Origin: Nocardia sp. CC227C
GTDB lineage: Bacteria > Actinomycetota > Actinomycetes > Mycobacteriales > Mycobacteriaceae
Assembly: GCF_030767025.1 (NCBI RefSeq)
Contig: NZ_JASITE010000006.1
Location: forward strand, 358,481-422,480
Length of the DNA stretch: 64,000 bases
Reading direction: 5' to 3'
Below, piece after piece: positions 35,842 through 45,171 of the stretch (its first letter is position 1; each line of letters opens with the position of its first letter). A program made the translations under genes and the position numbers. The notes under the pieces were generated by a model. That model was not told where the DNA came from, ran no database searches, and saw only the letters and a program-made list of their open reading frames with translations.

Positions 35842-36969
35842 CTACAGGCGGGTCAGGCCGTGCGGGCGGGTATTGACCGATTCGCAGCCGTCCGCGGTCA
35901 CCACGACGATGTCCTCGATGCGGGCGCCCCACTCACCGGCGAAGTAGATCCCCGGTTCGACGCTGAACGCCATCCCCGCCGCGAGCGGAATGTCGTTGCC
36001 CGCCAAGATATACGGCTCCTCGTGCACCGACAGGCCGATCCCGTGACCGGTGCGGTGCACGAAGTTGCTCCCCAAACCAGCGGCGGCCAGGCGATCGCGG
36101 GCGGCGGCGTCGACGGCATGTGCGGTCACGCCCGGCCGCACGGCGGCCACCGCGGCGGCCTGGGCGCGCTCCAGTTCGGTGAACTGGGCGGCGATCTCCT
36201 CGGACGGTTCACCGAGCACGTAGGTGCGGGTGCAGTCGGAGAAGTACCCGGGTTCGACCGGGCCGCCGATATCCACCACCACCACGTCACCGTCGGAGAT
36301 CACGCGGTCGGACACCTCGTGGTGCGGATCCGCGCCGTGCGGGCCGCTGCCGACGATCACGAAGGCGGCGCGGGTATGCCCCTCCTCGACGATGGCCGCG
36401 GTGATGTCGGCGGCCACCTCGCGTTCGGTGCGCCCGACGCGCAGGAACTCGCCCATGCGCGCGTGCACCCGGTCGATGGCGGCGCCCGCGCGGCGCAGTG
36501 CGTCGATCTCGGTGGCGTCCTTGATCATTCGCAGCTGCCGCAGGATCGGGGTGGCCGAGACGGGCAGCTGCCCCAGGGTGTCGGCGACGGGCAGCAGGTG
36601 CAGGGCGGGCATATGGTCGTCCACGGCGGTGCGCGCCCCGGCGTTCAGCACCGATTTCACCAGCGCGTACGGATCGACCCCGTCGGTCCAGTCGACCACC
36701 CGCAGGCCCAGTTCGCCCGCCGCCGAACCACCCAGCGCGGCCAGCTCCAGCTTGGGGATGATCACCGACGACGTCTCCCCCGACGCCGGTATCACCAGAC
36801 AGGTGAGGCGCTCGAACGACTGCGCCCGGGAACCGATCAGATATTGCAGGTCGGGGCCGGGGGTGATGAGCAGCGCGTCGAGATGTGCGGCGCGGGTCAA
36901 CTCCGCCGCCCTCTCCAGTCGCGCTCCGTAGACGTCCGCTGTGAACCGTGACTCGTCGTGAGAGCTCAT
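35842..36969 (-). CDS. pepE: M24-family Xaa-Pro dipeptidase (PepE-like)
   Basis: 375 residues from ATG 36969 (MSSHDESRFTADVYGARL); upstream in-frame codons would add about 106 implausible residues. An N-terminal creatinase-like domain (about 1-130, LLITPGPDLQYLIGSRAQSF) precedes the pita-bread domain with five metal ligands: Asp in VVDIGGPV, Asp in YFSDCTRTY, His in RTGHGIGLSVHEEP, Glu in SVEPGIYF, and Glu in ARIEDIVVV. It cleaves Xaa-Pro dipeptides in the cytoplasm. Same place as Rv2089c in M. tuberculosis. Confidence 0.93.
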   Translation of the reverse strand: MSSHDESRFTADVYGARLERAAELTRAAHLDALLITPGPDLQYLIGSRAQSFERLTCLVIPASGETSSVIIPKLELAALGGSAAGELGLRVVDWTDGVDPYALVKSVLNAGARTAVDDHMPALHLLPVADTLGQLPVSATPILRQLRMIKDATEIDALRRAGAAIDRVHARMGEFLRVGRTEREVAADITAAIVEEGHTRAAFVIVGSGPHGADPHHEVSDRVISDGDVVVVDIGGPVEPGYFSDCTRTYVLGEPSEEIAAQFTELERAQAAAVAAVRPGVTAHAVDAAARDRLAAAGLGSNFVHRTGHGIGLSVHEEPYILAGNDIPLAAGMAFSVEPGIYFAGEWGARIEDIVVVTADGCESVNTRPHGLTRL

Positions 36970-37044
36970 AGGGTTCGACGTTACCCGTGTCGCGGCGCGA
37001 CCTCGACACCGTCTGTCGGCGGCGGGCGGTAGCGTCTGGAGACC

Positions 37045-37998
37045 ATGAGCAACCCCACCGGTCCGCTGCTGCTGCTCGACGGAGCCAGTCTCTGGTTCCG
37101 CGCGTTCTACGCCATTCCCGAGAAGATCACCGCACCCGACGGGCAGCCGGTGAACGCCCTGCGCGGATTCACCGATATGGTCGCCGCACTGATCAAACAG
37201 CATCGGCCGAGCCGGCTGGCGGTCTGCCTGGATCTGGACTGGCGGCCGAGCTTCCGGGTGGAGCTGGTGCCCTCCTACAAGGCGCACCGGCTCGCCGACG
37301 CAGCCGACCCGGAGGTCGAGGAGGTGCCCGATACGCTCACCCCGCAGGTGGACATGATCCTGCGGGTGCTGGAGGCCGCCGGGATCGCCACCGCGGGCGC
37401 GGACGGACTGGAGGCCGACGACGTGATCGGCACCCTCGCCACCCGCGAGCGCGACAGCGAGGTGATCGTGGTGAGCGGCGACCGCGATCTCATGCAGCTG
37501 GTGCGCGACGATCCCGCACCGCCGGTGCGGCTGTTCTACGTGGGCCAGGGGCTGGCCAAGGCCCAGCTCTGGGGGCCGGCCGAGGTGGCGGCGAAATACG
37601 GTGTGCCGCAGCGGAACGCGGGCCCGGCCTACGCGGATATGGCGACCCTGCGCGGTGACGCCTCCGACGGGCTGCCCGGTGTGGCGGGCATCGGCGACAA
37701 GTCGGCCGCCACCCTCATCTCCCGTTTCGGCTCGCTCGAGGCGCTGCGCGCGGCGGTGACCGATCCCGCCGCCGACCTGGCCAAGGGGGTGCGCGCCAAA
37801 CTGGCCGCTGCCGACGACTATCTGAAGGCCGCGGCCCCGGTGGTGCGGGTGGTGCGCGATGCCGAGGTGGAGTTCTCCCGGCCGGACGCGCTGCCCTCGG
37901 AGCCGGTCGATCCGGCCGCCCTGGACGGCCTCGCCGCCGCCTACAACGCCGAGAGCCCGATCAAGCGCCTGGTGACGGCCCTGCGCGCCAACGCCTGA
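37045..37998 (+). CDS. 5'-3' exonuclease (PolA N-terminal-like, Rv2090 type)
   Basis: 317 residues. FEN/PIN-like nuclease with the acidic metal cluster: [42 protein letters not shown] and [14 protein letters not shown], then a helix-hairpin-helix at [20 protein letters not shown]. It corresponds to the exonuclease domain of DNA polymerase I without the polymerase. It is thought to process flaps or Okazaki fragment RNA. Divergent from pepE by 75 bases; a strong hairpin follows. Confidence 0.93.
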   Translation: MSNPTGPLLLLDGASLWFRAFYAIPEKITAPDGQPVNALRGFTDMVAALIKQHRPSRLAVCLDLDWRPSFRVELVPSYKAHRLADAADPEVEEVPDTLTPQVDMILRVLEAAGIATAGADGLEADDVIGTLATRERDSEVIVVSGDRDLMQLVRDDPAPPVRLFYVGQGLAKAQLWGPAEVAAKYGVPQRNAGPAYADMATLRGDASDGLPGVAGIGDKSAATLISRFGSLEALRAAVTDPAADLAKGVRAKLAAADDYLKAAAPVVRVVRDAEVEFSRPDALPSEPVDPAALDGLAAAYNAESPIKRLVTALRANA

Positions 37999-38010
37999 GC
38001 ACCGGAACGC

Positions 38011-38056
38011 CGAGAGCCGGTTTCGCGCGACGGGTGTCGCGCGAAACCGGCTCTCG
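38011..38056. terminator. Bidirectional terminator between exonuclease and DUF4333 genes
   Basis: A perfect 21-bp stem (38011-38031 with 38036-38056), loop GGGT, lies 12 bases after the exonuclease stop and 23 bases before the end of the convergent gene. The longest perfect hairpin in the window. Confidence 0.85.
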
Positions 38057-38079
38057 GACCGGCGTATTCGCGGATCGAC

Positions 38080-38790
38080 TCAGCTGGGGCGGCCGACCTC
38101 GTAGGTGCCGTCCTCCTTGGTGATCTTGACGGTCACCTTCTTGTCCTCGCCGCCCACCTTCAGGGTGCAGTCGAAGGTGCTGTCGATCTCCACCTGCTGA
38201 CCCGACGGGCAGCTGACGTCCTTGACGTCCTCGATGCCGTAGGAGTCCTTCAGCACCTGCTGCACACCGTTCTGCACGGCATTGTTGTCCAGCTGGTCCT
38301 TGGCGGTCAGGAAGAACACGCCGCCGATGACCGCGGCCACCACCACGACCGCGCCGACCACCGCGGCGACGATGACACCGGTCTTCTTCTGCTGCTGCGG
38401 CTGGCCGCCCGGCCAGGGCTGTCCGGGCTGGCCCGGCTGCTGCTGTTCCCAGCCCGGCTGCCCGGGCTGGCCCTGCTGCGGCCACTGCGGCTGGCTCTGG
38501 CCCCACTGCTGCCCGCCGGGCTGCTGCTGTTCCCAGCCCGGCTGCCCGGGCTGGCCCTGCTGCGGCCACTGCGGCTGGCTCTGCCCCCACTGCTGCCCGC
38601 CGGGCTGCTGCGGCGGCTGGCCCCACTGTCCCTGGGGCTGCTGCTGATCGCCCCACTGCTGGGTGGGCGGCGCGGGCTGCTGCTGGCCGCCCCACTGCTG
38701 TCCGGGTACGCCACCGGTCCACTGCTGAGTCGGGTCGTGACTACCCTGTCCTCCGCCCGGGGCGTCGTTCGGTCCGTACGGGCCGCTCAT
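38080..38790 (-). CDS. Gln/Pro/Gly-rich membrane protein with C-terminal DUF4333-type domain (Rv2091c-like)
   Basis: 236 residues from ATG 38790 (MSGPYGPNDAPGGGQ), preceded by GGAGG. Residues 1-140 are a disordered cytoplasmic region of Q, P, G and W; one transmembrane helix follows (TGVIVAAVVGAVVVVAAVIGG); the external domain has conserved Cys in VSCPSGQQVEIDSTFDCTL and ends VTVKITKEDGTYEVGRPS. The layout matches the mycobacterial DUF4333 membrane proteins. An 84-bp tandem duplication within the low-complexity region repeats 28 residues almost exactly. It has its own ribosome site 57 bases after helY. Confidence 0.87.
   Translation of the reverse strand: MSGPYGPNDAPGGGQGSHDPTQQWTGGVPGQQWGGQQQPAPPTQQWGDQQQPQGQWGQPPQQPGGQQWGQSQPQWPQQGQPGQPGWEQQQPGGQQWGQSQPQWPQQGQPGQPGWEQQQPGQPGQPWPGGQPQQQKKTGVIVAAVVGAVVVVAAVIGGVFFLTAKDQLDNNAVQNGVQQVLKDSYGIEDVKDVSCPSGQQVEIDSTFDCTLKVGGEDKKVTVKITKEDGTYEVGRPS
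38437..38604. repeat. 84-bp in-frame tandem duplication in the DUF4333 gene
   Basis: 38437-38520 and 38521-38604 are identical apart from one base (G/C in the GGCTCTGG versus GGCTCTGC stretch). It duplicates 28 codons (QPGWEQQQPGGQQWGQSQ and following), so the reading frame is kept. A likely site of copy-number variation between strains. Confidence 0.9.
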
Positions 38791-38847
38791 CTGCTTGCCT
38801 CCACTCGCGATCGTCGTACCCAACGAATCAAAGCACAACCGTTGTCG

Positions 38848-41541
38848 TCACGCGGCGTCCACCGCCACGACACCCCGCCGGATGGCGCGCACCGCCTTGG
38901 CCGCCGTGGCCGCCACCTCTACATCGTCGGCCGTATTGTGGATCTGGTCCAGCAGGTCGATCACCTGGCGGCACCAGCGCACGAAATCGCCCGCCGAGAG
39001 CGGATTCCCGCGATCGCCGCCGGCCAGCAGCGCATCCACCAGGTCGTCGCCGCGGGCCCAGGTGTGGATGCCCGACAGGAAGCCGAGGTCGGGTTCCCGG
39101 GTCGGCGACAGCTTGTGCCGGGCCTCGTCGGACCGCAGCCGCGACCACACCCCGATGGTGGCCTCCACCGCGCGGCGGCTGGGCTCGGTCGGCCCGGACA
39201 CCCCGAGATAGCCGCCCTCCTGGCGGGATTCGTATACCAGGATGGACACCACGGCCGCCAGTTCGGCCGGGCCCAGCCCGCGCCACAGCCCCTGGCGCAG
39301 GCATTCGGCCACCACCAGGTCCGCCTCGGAATAGATGCGCGCCAGCCGCCGCCCGTCCGCGGTGACCTCGCCGTCGTCCACGTAGCCGCGCTCCTCGAGC
39401 AGGCCGACGATGCGGTCGAAGGTGCGGGCCAGGGAATTGGTGGTGGCGGCGACCTGCTGGCGCATGGACTCGGTCTCACGCTGCACCCGGTTGTAGCGTT
39501 CACCGATGCGCGCGAGCTGTTCCCGATCCGGACGGGTGTGCGCCGGATGTGCGCGCAGCGCCCGCCGCAGCGACTGCAACTGCTGGTCGTCGGCGGCTCG
39601 GGACTTCCTGCCGCCCTTGTGCCGCGGCACATTGATCCCGGTGCCGCGCAGCGCCGACGCCAGATCGCGGCGCACCCGCGCGGTGCGGTGGTCGACGTGG
39701 CGGGGCAGCCGCAGGCGGCCCAGCGGTTCGGCGGGGGTCGGGAAGTCGGCCGCCGAGATCCGGCCCGCCCACTTGTCGGCGGTCAGCACCAGCGGGCGCG
39801 GGTCGCCGGGTGAGGCATCGGGTTCCAGGATCACCGCGAGACCGGAGCGCCGCCCGGTCGGAATGGCCACCACATCGCCGCGCCGCAGTGAGCTCAGCGC
39901 GGCCACGGCCGCGGAACGGCGGTCGGTGCGACCCTGCCGTTCGATGCTGCGTTCGCGTTCCCGAATGCGTTCGCGCAGTTGGAAGTACTCCAGGAAGTCG
40001 TCGTCGCCGAGTTGGGAGCGCAGTTTGCGCAGGGTGCCCTCATTGCGTTCGATGCCGCGCACCAGCCCCACCACCGACCGGTCGGCCTGGAACTGGGCGA
40101 AGGACCGTTCCAACAGCGCCCGCGAATGCTCCGCGCCCATGCGGTCGATGAGATTGATCGACATGTTGTAGCCGGGCCGGAAGGAGCTGCGCAGCGGATA
40201 GGTGCGGGTGGAGGCCAGACCGGCCACCGCGCTGGTGTCCACGTCGGGTGTCCACATCACCACCGCGTGGCCCTCCACGTCGATGCCGCGCCGCCCGGCA
40301 CGTCCGGTGAGCTGGGTGTATTCCCCCGGTGTCAGCTCCGCGTGGCTCTCACCGTTGAACTTCACCAGCCGTTCCAGCACCACCGTGCGCGCGGGCATAT
40401 TGATGCCCAGTGCCAGTGTCTCCGTGGCGAAGACGGCCCGCACCAAGCCCTTCACGAACAGTTCCTCGACGGTGTGCCGGAAGGCGGGCAGCATTCCGGC
40501 GTGGTGCGCGGCCAAGCCGCGGTGCAGCGCCTCGCGCCACTCCCAGTAGCCGAGCACCTCCAGATCCGACTTCGGCAGATCCCCGGTGTGCTTCTCGATG
40601 ACGGCCGCCACCTCGTCGGCGTCCCCGTCCCGGGACAGGTCCAGCCGCGAACGCAGGCACTGCGCCAGCGCGCCGTCACAGCCCGCGCGGCTGAAGATGA
40701 AGGTGATGGCGGGCAGCAACCCTTCCTCGTCGAGCCGGGCCAGCAGCTCCGGGCGCGGCAGCGGCCGGAACATGCGGCGGCCACCGCCGCGCCCCCGACC
40801 GCCGGGCACCGCCCAGCCCTCCATCCGGTCCACCGCTTCCCGATGCCGGATGTAGCGCACCAGATCCTCGTCCACGAGGACCTTCTGATCGCTGGACTCG
40901 GTATCGAACAGGTCGAACATGCGCCGCCCGACCATGACGTGCTGCCACAGCGGCACCGGCCGGGTCTCGTCCACGATCACCGCGGTGTCGCCGCGCACGG
41001 TCTCCATCCACGCGCCGAACTCCTCGGCGTTGGAGACCGTCGCCGACAGCGAGACGAGGCGCACCTCGGGCGGCAGGTGCAGGATGACCTCCTCCCACAC
41101 CGCGCCGCGGAACCGGTCGGCCAGGTAGTGCACCTCGTCCATCACCACGTACGACAGCCCGTGCAGCGCGTCCGATCCGGCGTAGAGCATATTGCGCAGC
41201 ACCTCGGTGGTCATGACCACCACGGGTGCGTCCGGGTTGACGGACTGGTCACCGGTGAGCAGGCCGACCGCGTCGCGGCCGTGCCGCTCGGTGAGGTCGG
41301 CGAACTTCTGGTTCGACAGCGCCTTGATGGGTGTGGTGTAGAAGCATTTGCCCCCGGAGGCCAGCGCCAGGTGCACCGCGAATTCGCCCACCACGGTTTT
41401 GCCCGCGCCGGTGGGCGCGCAGACGAGGACACTGTGCCCGCCCTCCAGGGCCTTGCACGCGTCCTCCTGGAACGGATCCAGGCTGAATTTCAGTTCGGCG
41501 GCGAACGCCGCGAGTTCGCCAGTGAGCGACCGATATGCCAC
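38848..41541 (-). CDS. helY: Ski2/Mtr4-like ATP-dependent RNA helicase HelY
   Basis: 897 residues. Superfamily 2 motifs in order: Walker A at VCAPTGAGKTVVGEFA near residue 40, DEVH in VVMDEVHYLADRF near 133, SAT in LVSLSATVSN, then the second RecA domain with FATETLALGINMPARTVV and the arginine-finger motif QLTGRAGRRGIDVEGH. A DSHCT-like C-terminal domain of about 200 helical residues follows. It probably remodels structured RNA. It starts 3 bases after tatC, so the order tatA-tatC-helY is one operon, as in mycobacteria (Rv2094c-Rv2092c). Confidence 0.94.
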   Translation of the reverse strand: MAYRSLTGELAAFAAELKFSLDPFQEDACKALEGGHSVLVCAPTGAGKTVVGEFAVHLALASGGKCFYTTPIKALSNQKFADLTERHGRDAVGLLTGDQSVNPDAPVVVMTTEVLRNMLYAGSDALHGLSYVVMDEVHYLADRFRGAVWEEVILHLPPEVRLVSLSATVSNAEEFGAWMETVRGDTAVIVDETRPVPLWQHVMVGRRMFDLFDTESSDQKVLVDEDLVRYIRHREAVDRMEGWAVPGGRGRGGGRRMFRPLPRPELLARLDEEGLLPAITFIFSRAGCDGALAQCLRSRLDLSRDGDADEVAAVIEKHTGDLPKSDLEVLGYWEWREALHRGLAAHHAGMLPAFRHTVEELFVKGLVRAVFATETLALGINMPARTVVLERLVKFNGESHAELTPGEYTQLTGRAGRRGIDVEGHAVVMWTPDVDTSAVAGLASTRTYPLRSSFRPGYNMSINLIDRMGAEHSRALLERSFAQFQADRSVVGLVRGIERNEGTLRKLRSQLGDDDFLEYFQLRERIRERERSIERQGRTDRRSAAVAALSSLRRGDVVAIPTGRRSGLAVILEPDASPGDPRPLVLTADKWAGRISAADFPTPAEPLGRLRLPRHVDHRTARVRRDLASALRGTGINVPRHKGGRKSRAADDQQLQSLRRALRAHPAHTRPDREQLARIGERYNRVQRETESMRQQVAATTNSLARTFDRIVGLLEERGYVDDGEVTADGRRLARIYSEADLVVAECLRQGLWRGLGPAELAAVVSILVYESRQEGGYLGVSGPTEPSRRAVEATIGVWSRLRSDEARHKLSPTREPDLGFLSGIHTWARGDDLVDALLAGGDRGNPLSAGDFVRWCRQVIDLLDQIHNTADDVEVAATAAKAVRAIRRGVVAVDAA

Positions 41542-41544
41542 TCG

Positions 41545-42513
41545 TCAGAGGGTATCGGAGTAGTCCGACGTCGACCGTATGGTTTTCTCCGGCGCGGCGA
41601 CCGGATCGGGTGCGCCGACCGGTTCCGGGCGGCCGATCTCGCCTGATCCGCCGCCCAGCGGGGACGCCTGGTCATCGGCGAGGCCACCCCAGTTCTCGGC
41701 CCGTCGAGCCTTGCGCTTGTCGTTGATCCGCGCGATCTGCACCGCCAGTTCGAACAGCACGGTCAGCGCGAAGGCCAGCGCCAGCATGGAGAACGGGTCC
41801 TGCGGGGTCACGATGGCCGCGAACACGAACAAGCCGAAGATCATGCCGCGCCGCCACTGCACCAGCTTCTCGTAGGTGAGCACGCCGATGAAGTTGAGCC
41901 CGACGATGATGAGCGGCGTCTCGAAGCTGACGCCGAAGATGACCAGCAGCTGGATGATGAAGCTGAAGTACTCGGTACCGCTCAACGCCGTGATCTGCAC
42001 GTTGTCGCCGATGCCCATGAGGAATTCCAGCGCGTGCGCGACCACCCAGTAGGCGAGCACCGCGCCCGCGGTGAACAGCGTCGCGCCCGACGCCACGAAC
42101 GAGACCGCGTACTTGCGCTCCTTGGCGTACAGGCCGGGGGTGATGAACGCCCACAGCTGGTACAGCCAGACCGGGCTGGCCAGCACGATGCCCGCGGTGA
42201 GGCCGACCTTCAGGCGCAGCATGAACTGCTCGAACGGTCCGGTGGCGAGCAGGCGGCATTCGCCGTCGGCGGTGAGCGCGGCGCGTTTGGCCGGGTCCAG
42301 CGCACAGTAGGGGCCGCGCAGGATATCGCCCAGGCTGTCCATCCAGAGGAAGGAGTGCGAGTACCACAGGAACCCGAGCACCGAGGTCAGCACCACCGCG
42401 AGGATGGACTTCAGCAGTCGGGACCGCAGCTCGTGCAGATGCTCGACCAACGACATGGTGCCGTCGGGATTCGTTCTACGCCGACTGCGCCGGGGGTCGA
42501 ACGGAATGCGCAT
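41545..42513 (-). CDS. tatC: Twin-arginine translocase subunit TatC
   Basis: 322 residues. A basic N-terminus then the conserved signal-binding [18 protein letters not shown], followed by six transmembrane helices (from about residues 35 to 270) including [30 protein letters not shown] (quoted here as the family's F-x-K-x-x and P-x-x-Y-Q-x-W region at about residues 93-125) and [17 protein letters not shown]. An acidic/Pro-rich C-tail of about 50 residues is typical of actinobacteria. TatC binds the twin-arginine signal peptides of folded export substrates. Confidence 0.95.
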   Translation of the reverse strand: MRIPFDPRRSRRRTNPDGTMSLVEHLHELRSRLLKSILAVVLTSVLGFLWYSHSFLWMDSLGDILRGPYCALDPAKRAALTADGECRLLATGPFEQFMLRLKVGLTAGIVLASPVWLYQLWAFITPGLYAKERKYAVSFVASGATLFTAGAVLAYWVVAHALEFLMGIGDNVQITALSGTEYFSFIIQLLVIFGVSFETPLIIVGLNFIGVLTYEKLVQWRRGMIFGLFVFAAIVTPQDPFSMLALAFALTVLFELAVQIARINDKRKARRAENWGGLADDQASPLGGGSGEIGRPEPVGAPDPVAAPEKTIRSTSDYSDTL

Positions 42514-42563
42514 GGATGTGATGCCTCGCTGATCGCCTGGCGCCGGACCTGGACAGAACTCGC

Positions 42564-42588
42564 CCCGGGACGAGTTCCTCGTCCCGGG
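42564..42588 (-). terminator. Stem-loop between tatA and tatC
   Basis: A perfect 11-bp stem CCCGGGACGAG/CTCGTCCCGGG with loop TTC occupies the 90-base gap after the tatA stop, just before tatC. It may be a partial terminator or RNA processing/stability element. Confidence 0.65.
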
Positions 42589-42603
42589 CGTTGCGACGGG
42601 TGC

Positions 42604-42873
42604 TTACGCCTTGTTCAGATCGGACTTGGCCTGCTGGACCGGCGTACCGGGCTGCTGGGCGGCGGGCAGTTCCGGCGCGGGGGCCTGGGCCTGCGTGGTC
42701 TTGTCCTTGCCGCCCTCGGAGCCGCCCTCGGACTGCATCTCGCTCATCTCGCTCTTGAAGATGCGCAGCGACCGTCCGAGACCCCGGGCCGCGTCCGGAA
42801 GCCGCTTGGCTCCGAACAGAACCAGGAACACCAACGCAATGATGATCCAGTGCGTCGCGCTCATTGAACCCAT
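42604..42873 (-). CDS. tatA: Twin-arginine translocase subunit TatA
   Basis: 89 residues from ATG 42873 ([20 protein letters not shown]), with GGAGGA 7 bases upstream. One transmembrane helix, then the conserved [20 protein letters not shown] hinge and amphipathic helix (F-G of the family motif present), then an acidic/Gln/Pro tail. TatA oligomerises to form the protein-conducting pore and is needed in molar excess over TatC; the stem-loop between the two genes may set that ratio. Confidence 0.94.
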   Translation of the reverse strand: MGSMSATHWIIIALVFLVLFGAKRLPDAARGLGRSLRIFKSEMSEMQSEGGSEGGKDKTTQAQAPAPELPAAQQPGTPVQQAKSDLNKA

Positions 42874-42935
42874 TCGACTTCCTCCAAACTCGTAGTCCCT
42901 TGATGCTACCCGACCGGCATATGGCGAACCATTTG

Positions 42936-44009
42936 TCAACCCTGGTTCGGCCGCTGGTCACCCGGATGTGCCCGAATGTTCCCCGGGGCGGTCCGGGCCG
43001 CCGCCGCACTCAGTTCGGCCAGTAATTCCGCACCCGACCAGGTGCGACGGTCACCGTTCTCCGCGGCCGTGATGAGCTCGACGAGGCGTTGGTTCACCGG
43101 CGTCGACATCCCGACGATCTTGCCCAGGCTCACGATTTCACCGCTCAGCCAAGCGATCTCGGTGCCGCGCCCGGCCGCCAGATCGTCCGCCATGGAGGAG
43201 CGCGCCACCGGGTCCACGGCCAGCACCGTGCCCGCCACCCGGGTGAAGACGGCATCGGGAACGGTGAGCAGCCGCGCCATCAGCGGCGCGGGCAGCGCCG
43301 TGAGCCGGGCCGGGCGGATGCGGGCGCGGGCCATGGCGCGCAGCGCCTCCCGCTGCGCCAGCGCCAGGCAGCGGCGGTAGTCCCGGTTCGCCAGCTGCTC
43401 GCGCAGCGGGCGGCCGGACAGCGCGTTGACCGGGTTGTTCAGATTGAGCAGCAGCTTCGCCCACTGCACCGGCAGCAGATCCGGATAGCGGCGCACCCCC
43501 AGCCCGGAGCGGCGCAGCACCGGCCGGAAGCGGTCCAGGGCCGGGTCGTCGGCGACGGCGACACCGCCCGCCGTGCCGCGGTGGAAGCGGCCGCCGCCGT
43601 GCCGCACGACATTGAACATGACCATGCCCGGCAGCACCACGCAGGTGGGCAGCAGATCGCGGATGACCGTATCGTTGCCGATGCCGTTCTGCAGGCTCAA
43701 CACCACCGTGCCGGGCCGCAGCCGTCCCGCCAGTTCGGTTGCCGCCGAGGCGGTATCGCGCGACTTCACGCAGATCAGCACCAGGTCCGTCGCATCGGCG
43801 GAGGTGGCGGAGGTGGCGGTGCGGAAGGCGTCCGGCGAGACCCGCTCGTCGCGTCCGTCCAGATCGGTGAGCCGCAGGCCGGAGGCCCGCAGCTCGTCGA
43901 GCACCCGGGGACGGCCGACGAAGGTGACATCCGCCCCGGCGACGGCCAGCGCGCCGCCGACATAGCAACCGACACTGCCCGCGCCGAGCACCAGCACACG
44001 ACACGTCAC
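42936..44009 (-). CDS. Ketopantoate reductase-like (PanE/ApbA) oxidoreductase
   Basis: 357 residues. The N-terminal Rossmann fold is [32 protein letters not shown] and [18 protein letters not shown] follow; the C-terminal catalytic domain contains [18 protein letters not shown] with the Lys and Asn pair typical of the family, and [18 protein letters not shown]. PanE makes pantoate for coenzyme A from 2-dehydropantoate using NADPH, but ApbA-fold paralogs are common, so true PanE function is uncertain. It lies between tatA and pafC, where M. tuberculosis has no such gene. Confidence 0.87.
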   Translation of the reverse strand: MTCRVLVLGAGSVGCYVGGALAVAGADVTFVGRPRVLDELRASGLRLTDLDGRDERVSPDAFRTATSATSADATDLVLICVKSRDTASAATELAGRLRPGTVVLSLQNGIGNDTVIRDLLPTCVVLPGMVMFNVVRHGGGRFHRGTAGGVAVADDPALDRFRPVLRRSGLGVRRYPDLLPVQWAKLLLNLNNPVNALSGRPLREQLANRDYRRCLALAQREALRAMARARIRPARLTALPAPLMARLLTVPDAVFTRVAGTVLAVDPVARSSMADDLAAGRGTEIAWLSGEIVSLGKIVGMSTPVNQRLVELITAAENGDRRTWSGAELLAELSAAAARTAPGNIRAHPGDQRPNQG

Positions 44010-44045
44010 CCGGGACCGACCTCCTCACACCCTGTCATCGCCACG

Positions 44046-45023
44046 CTATCCGGCGTCGGCCAGCGCGGCGTAGGCGGCCAGCGCCGCACTCGACCGGTCG
44101 CGCACCGCGCTCACCAGCTCCGGGGGCCCCAGCACGGTGACGCCGGAACCGAAACCGAGCAGCAGCCGGGCCATCCAGTCCAGGGTGGCGAAACGCATGG
44201 TGGCCTCGACGCTGCCGTCCGGGTGCACCGTCACCCGGTGCATCGGGTACTGATCCAGCACCCACCCGTAGTCGGCATGAATCCGCAAGCGCGCCAACGG
44301 GACCGCGGGATCGTCCACGAACAGGTTGAGGCCCGCGGACTCGTCGGTGGCGTCCACCGGCGGATGGGCGGGCTCGTCGAGTTCGGTCGCCTCCTCGATC
44401 CGATCCAGGCGGAACAGGCGCACGCCCTCGGCCTGGCGGCACCAGGCTTGCAGATAGGAGTTGTTGTCCACCAGGACGATTCGAATGGGGTCCACCACGC
44501 GCTCGGAGACCACGTCGCTGCTGGCCGAGTAGTAGACCAGGCGCAGCGCGCGATTGCGAGCCAGCGCCGAACGGACGGTGGCCACCGCGGGCGCCTCCAC
44601 CGGCGCGGCGGCGCGAATCTCGGCCTCCCGCCCCGAAATCGCCGATTCGATCTTGGCGATGGCGGAGTGCGCCGCGCTGGGGTCCACCATGCCCGGCAGA
44701 TCCGCGATCGAGCGCAGCGCCACCAGCAGGGCCGTCGCCTCCGTGGAGGTCAGGCGCAGCGGACGGTCGATACCGGCGGAGAAGGTGACCTCGATGCTCT
44801 CCTCCGAGAAGGACAGGTCGATGAGATCACCCGGACCGTAGCCCGGCAGACCGCACATCCAGAGCTGATTCAGATCGCTCATCAGCTGCTTGGTGGTGAC
44901 ACCCAGCTCGGCCGCCGCCTCGACGGCGCTGATCCCCGGATTGGCCAGGAAGTACGGCACCATGTTCAACAGCCGCGACAGCCGCACCGACAACCGGCTC
45001 CCGGTGACCTTCGGACTGCTCAC
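44046..45023 (-). CDS. pafC: WYL-domain transcriptional activator PafC
   Basis: 325 residues from GTG 45023. Winged-helix N-terminus (LSRLLNMVPYFLANPGISAV; AAELGVTTKQLMSDLNQLW), then the WYL domain (ALRLVYYSASSDVVSERVVD; NNSYLQAWCRQAEGVRLF), then the WCX helical end (FATLDWMARLLLGFG). With PafB it forms the PafBC activator of the RecA-independent DNA-damage response in mycobacteria. Separated from pafB by two diverged copies of a 71-77-bp sequence. Confidence 0.93.
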   Translation of the reverse strand: MSSPKVTGSRLSVRLSRLLNMVPYFLANPGISAVEAAAELGVTTKQLMSDLNQLWMCGLPGYGPGDLIDLSFSEESIEVTFSAGIDRPLRLTSTEATALLVALRSIADLPGMVDPSAAHSAIAKIESAISGREAEIRAAAPVEAPAVATVRSALARNRALRLVYYSASSDVVSERVVDPIRIVLVDNNSYLQAWCRQAEGVRLFRLDRIEEATELDEPAHPPVDATDESAGLNLFVDDPAVPLARLRIHADYGWVLDQYPMHRVTVHPDGSVEATMRFATLDWMARLLLGFGSGVTVLGPPELVSAVRDRSSAALAAYAALADAG

Positions 45024-45171
45024 GCTGTGCCCCCCTCGGCGCTCCCCGGGCCTGCGTGGCCCACCCGACTCCAGCTGCCTCCTCCGGCCCTGACGCTCAC
45101 GCTCTGTCCCCCTCGGCGCTCCCTGGGCCTGCGTGGTTACGCAAGCTGCCTCCTCCGGCCCTGACGCTCAC
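45018..45171. repeat. Imperfect 71-77-bp tandem duplication between pafB and pafC
   Basis: Unit 1 (45018-45094) and unit 2 (45095-45165) both run from GCTCACGCT through CCCTCGGCGCTCCC, GGGCCTGCGTGG and CTGCCTCCTCCGGCCCTGAC. A third GCTCACGC closes the array. Each copy carries, on the minus strand, GCGTGAGC plus a GGAGGAGG ribosome-binding-like run, i.e. a copied pafB stop/pafC start region. Confidence 0.85.

Noticed and set aside
45024..45167. Small gene or attachment site between pafB and pafC
   Set aside because: The sequence is explained as a tandem duplication of the junction; no integrase, inverted terminal repeats or tRNA is present.
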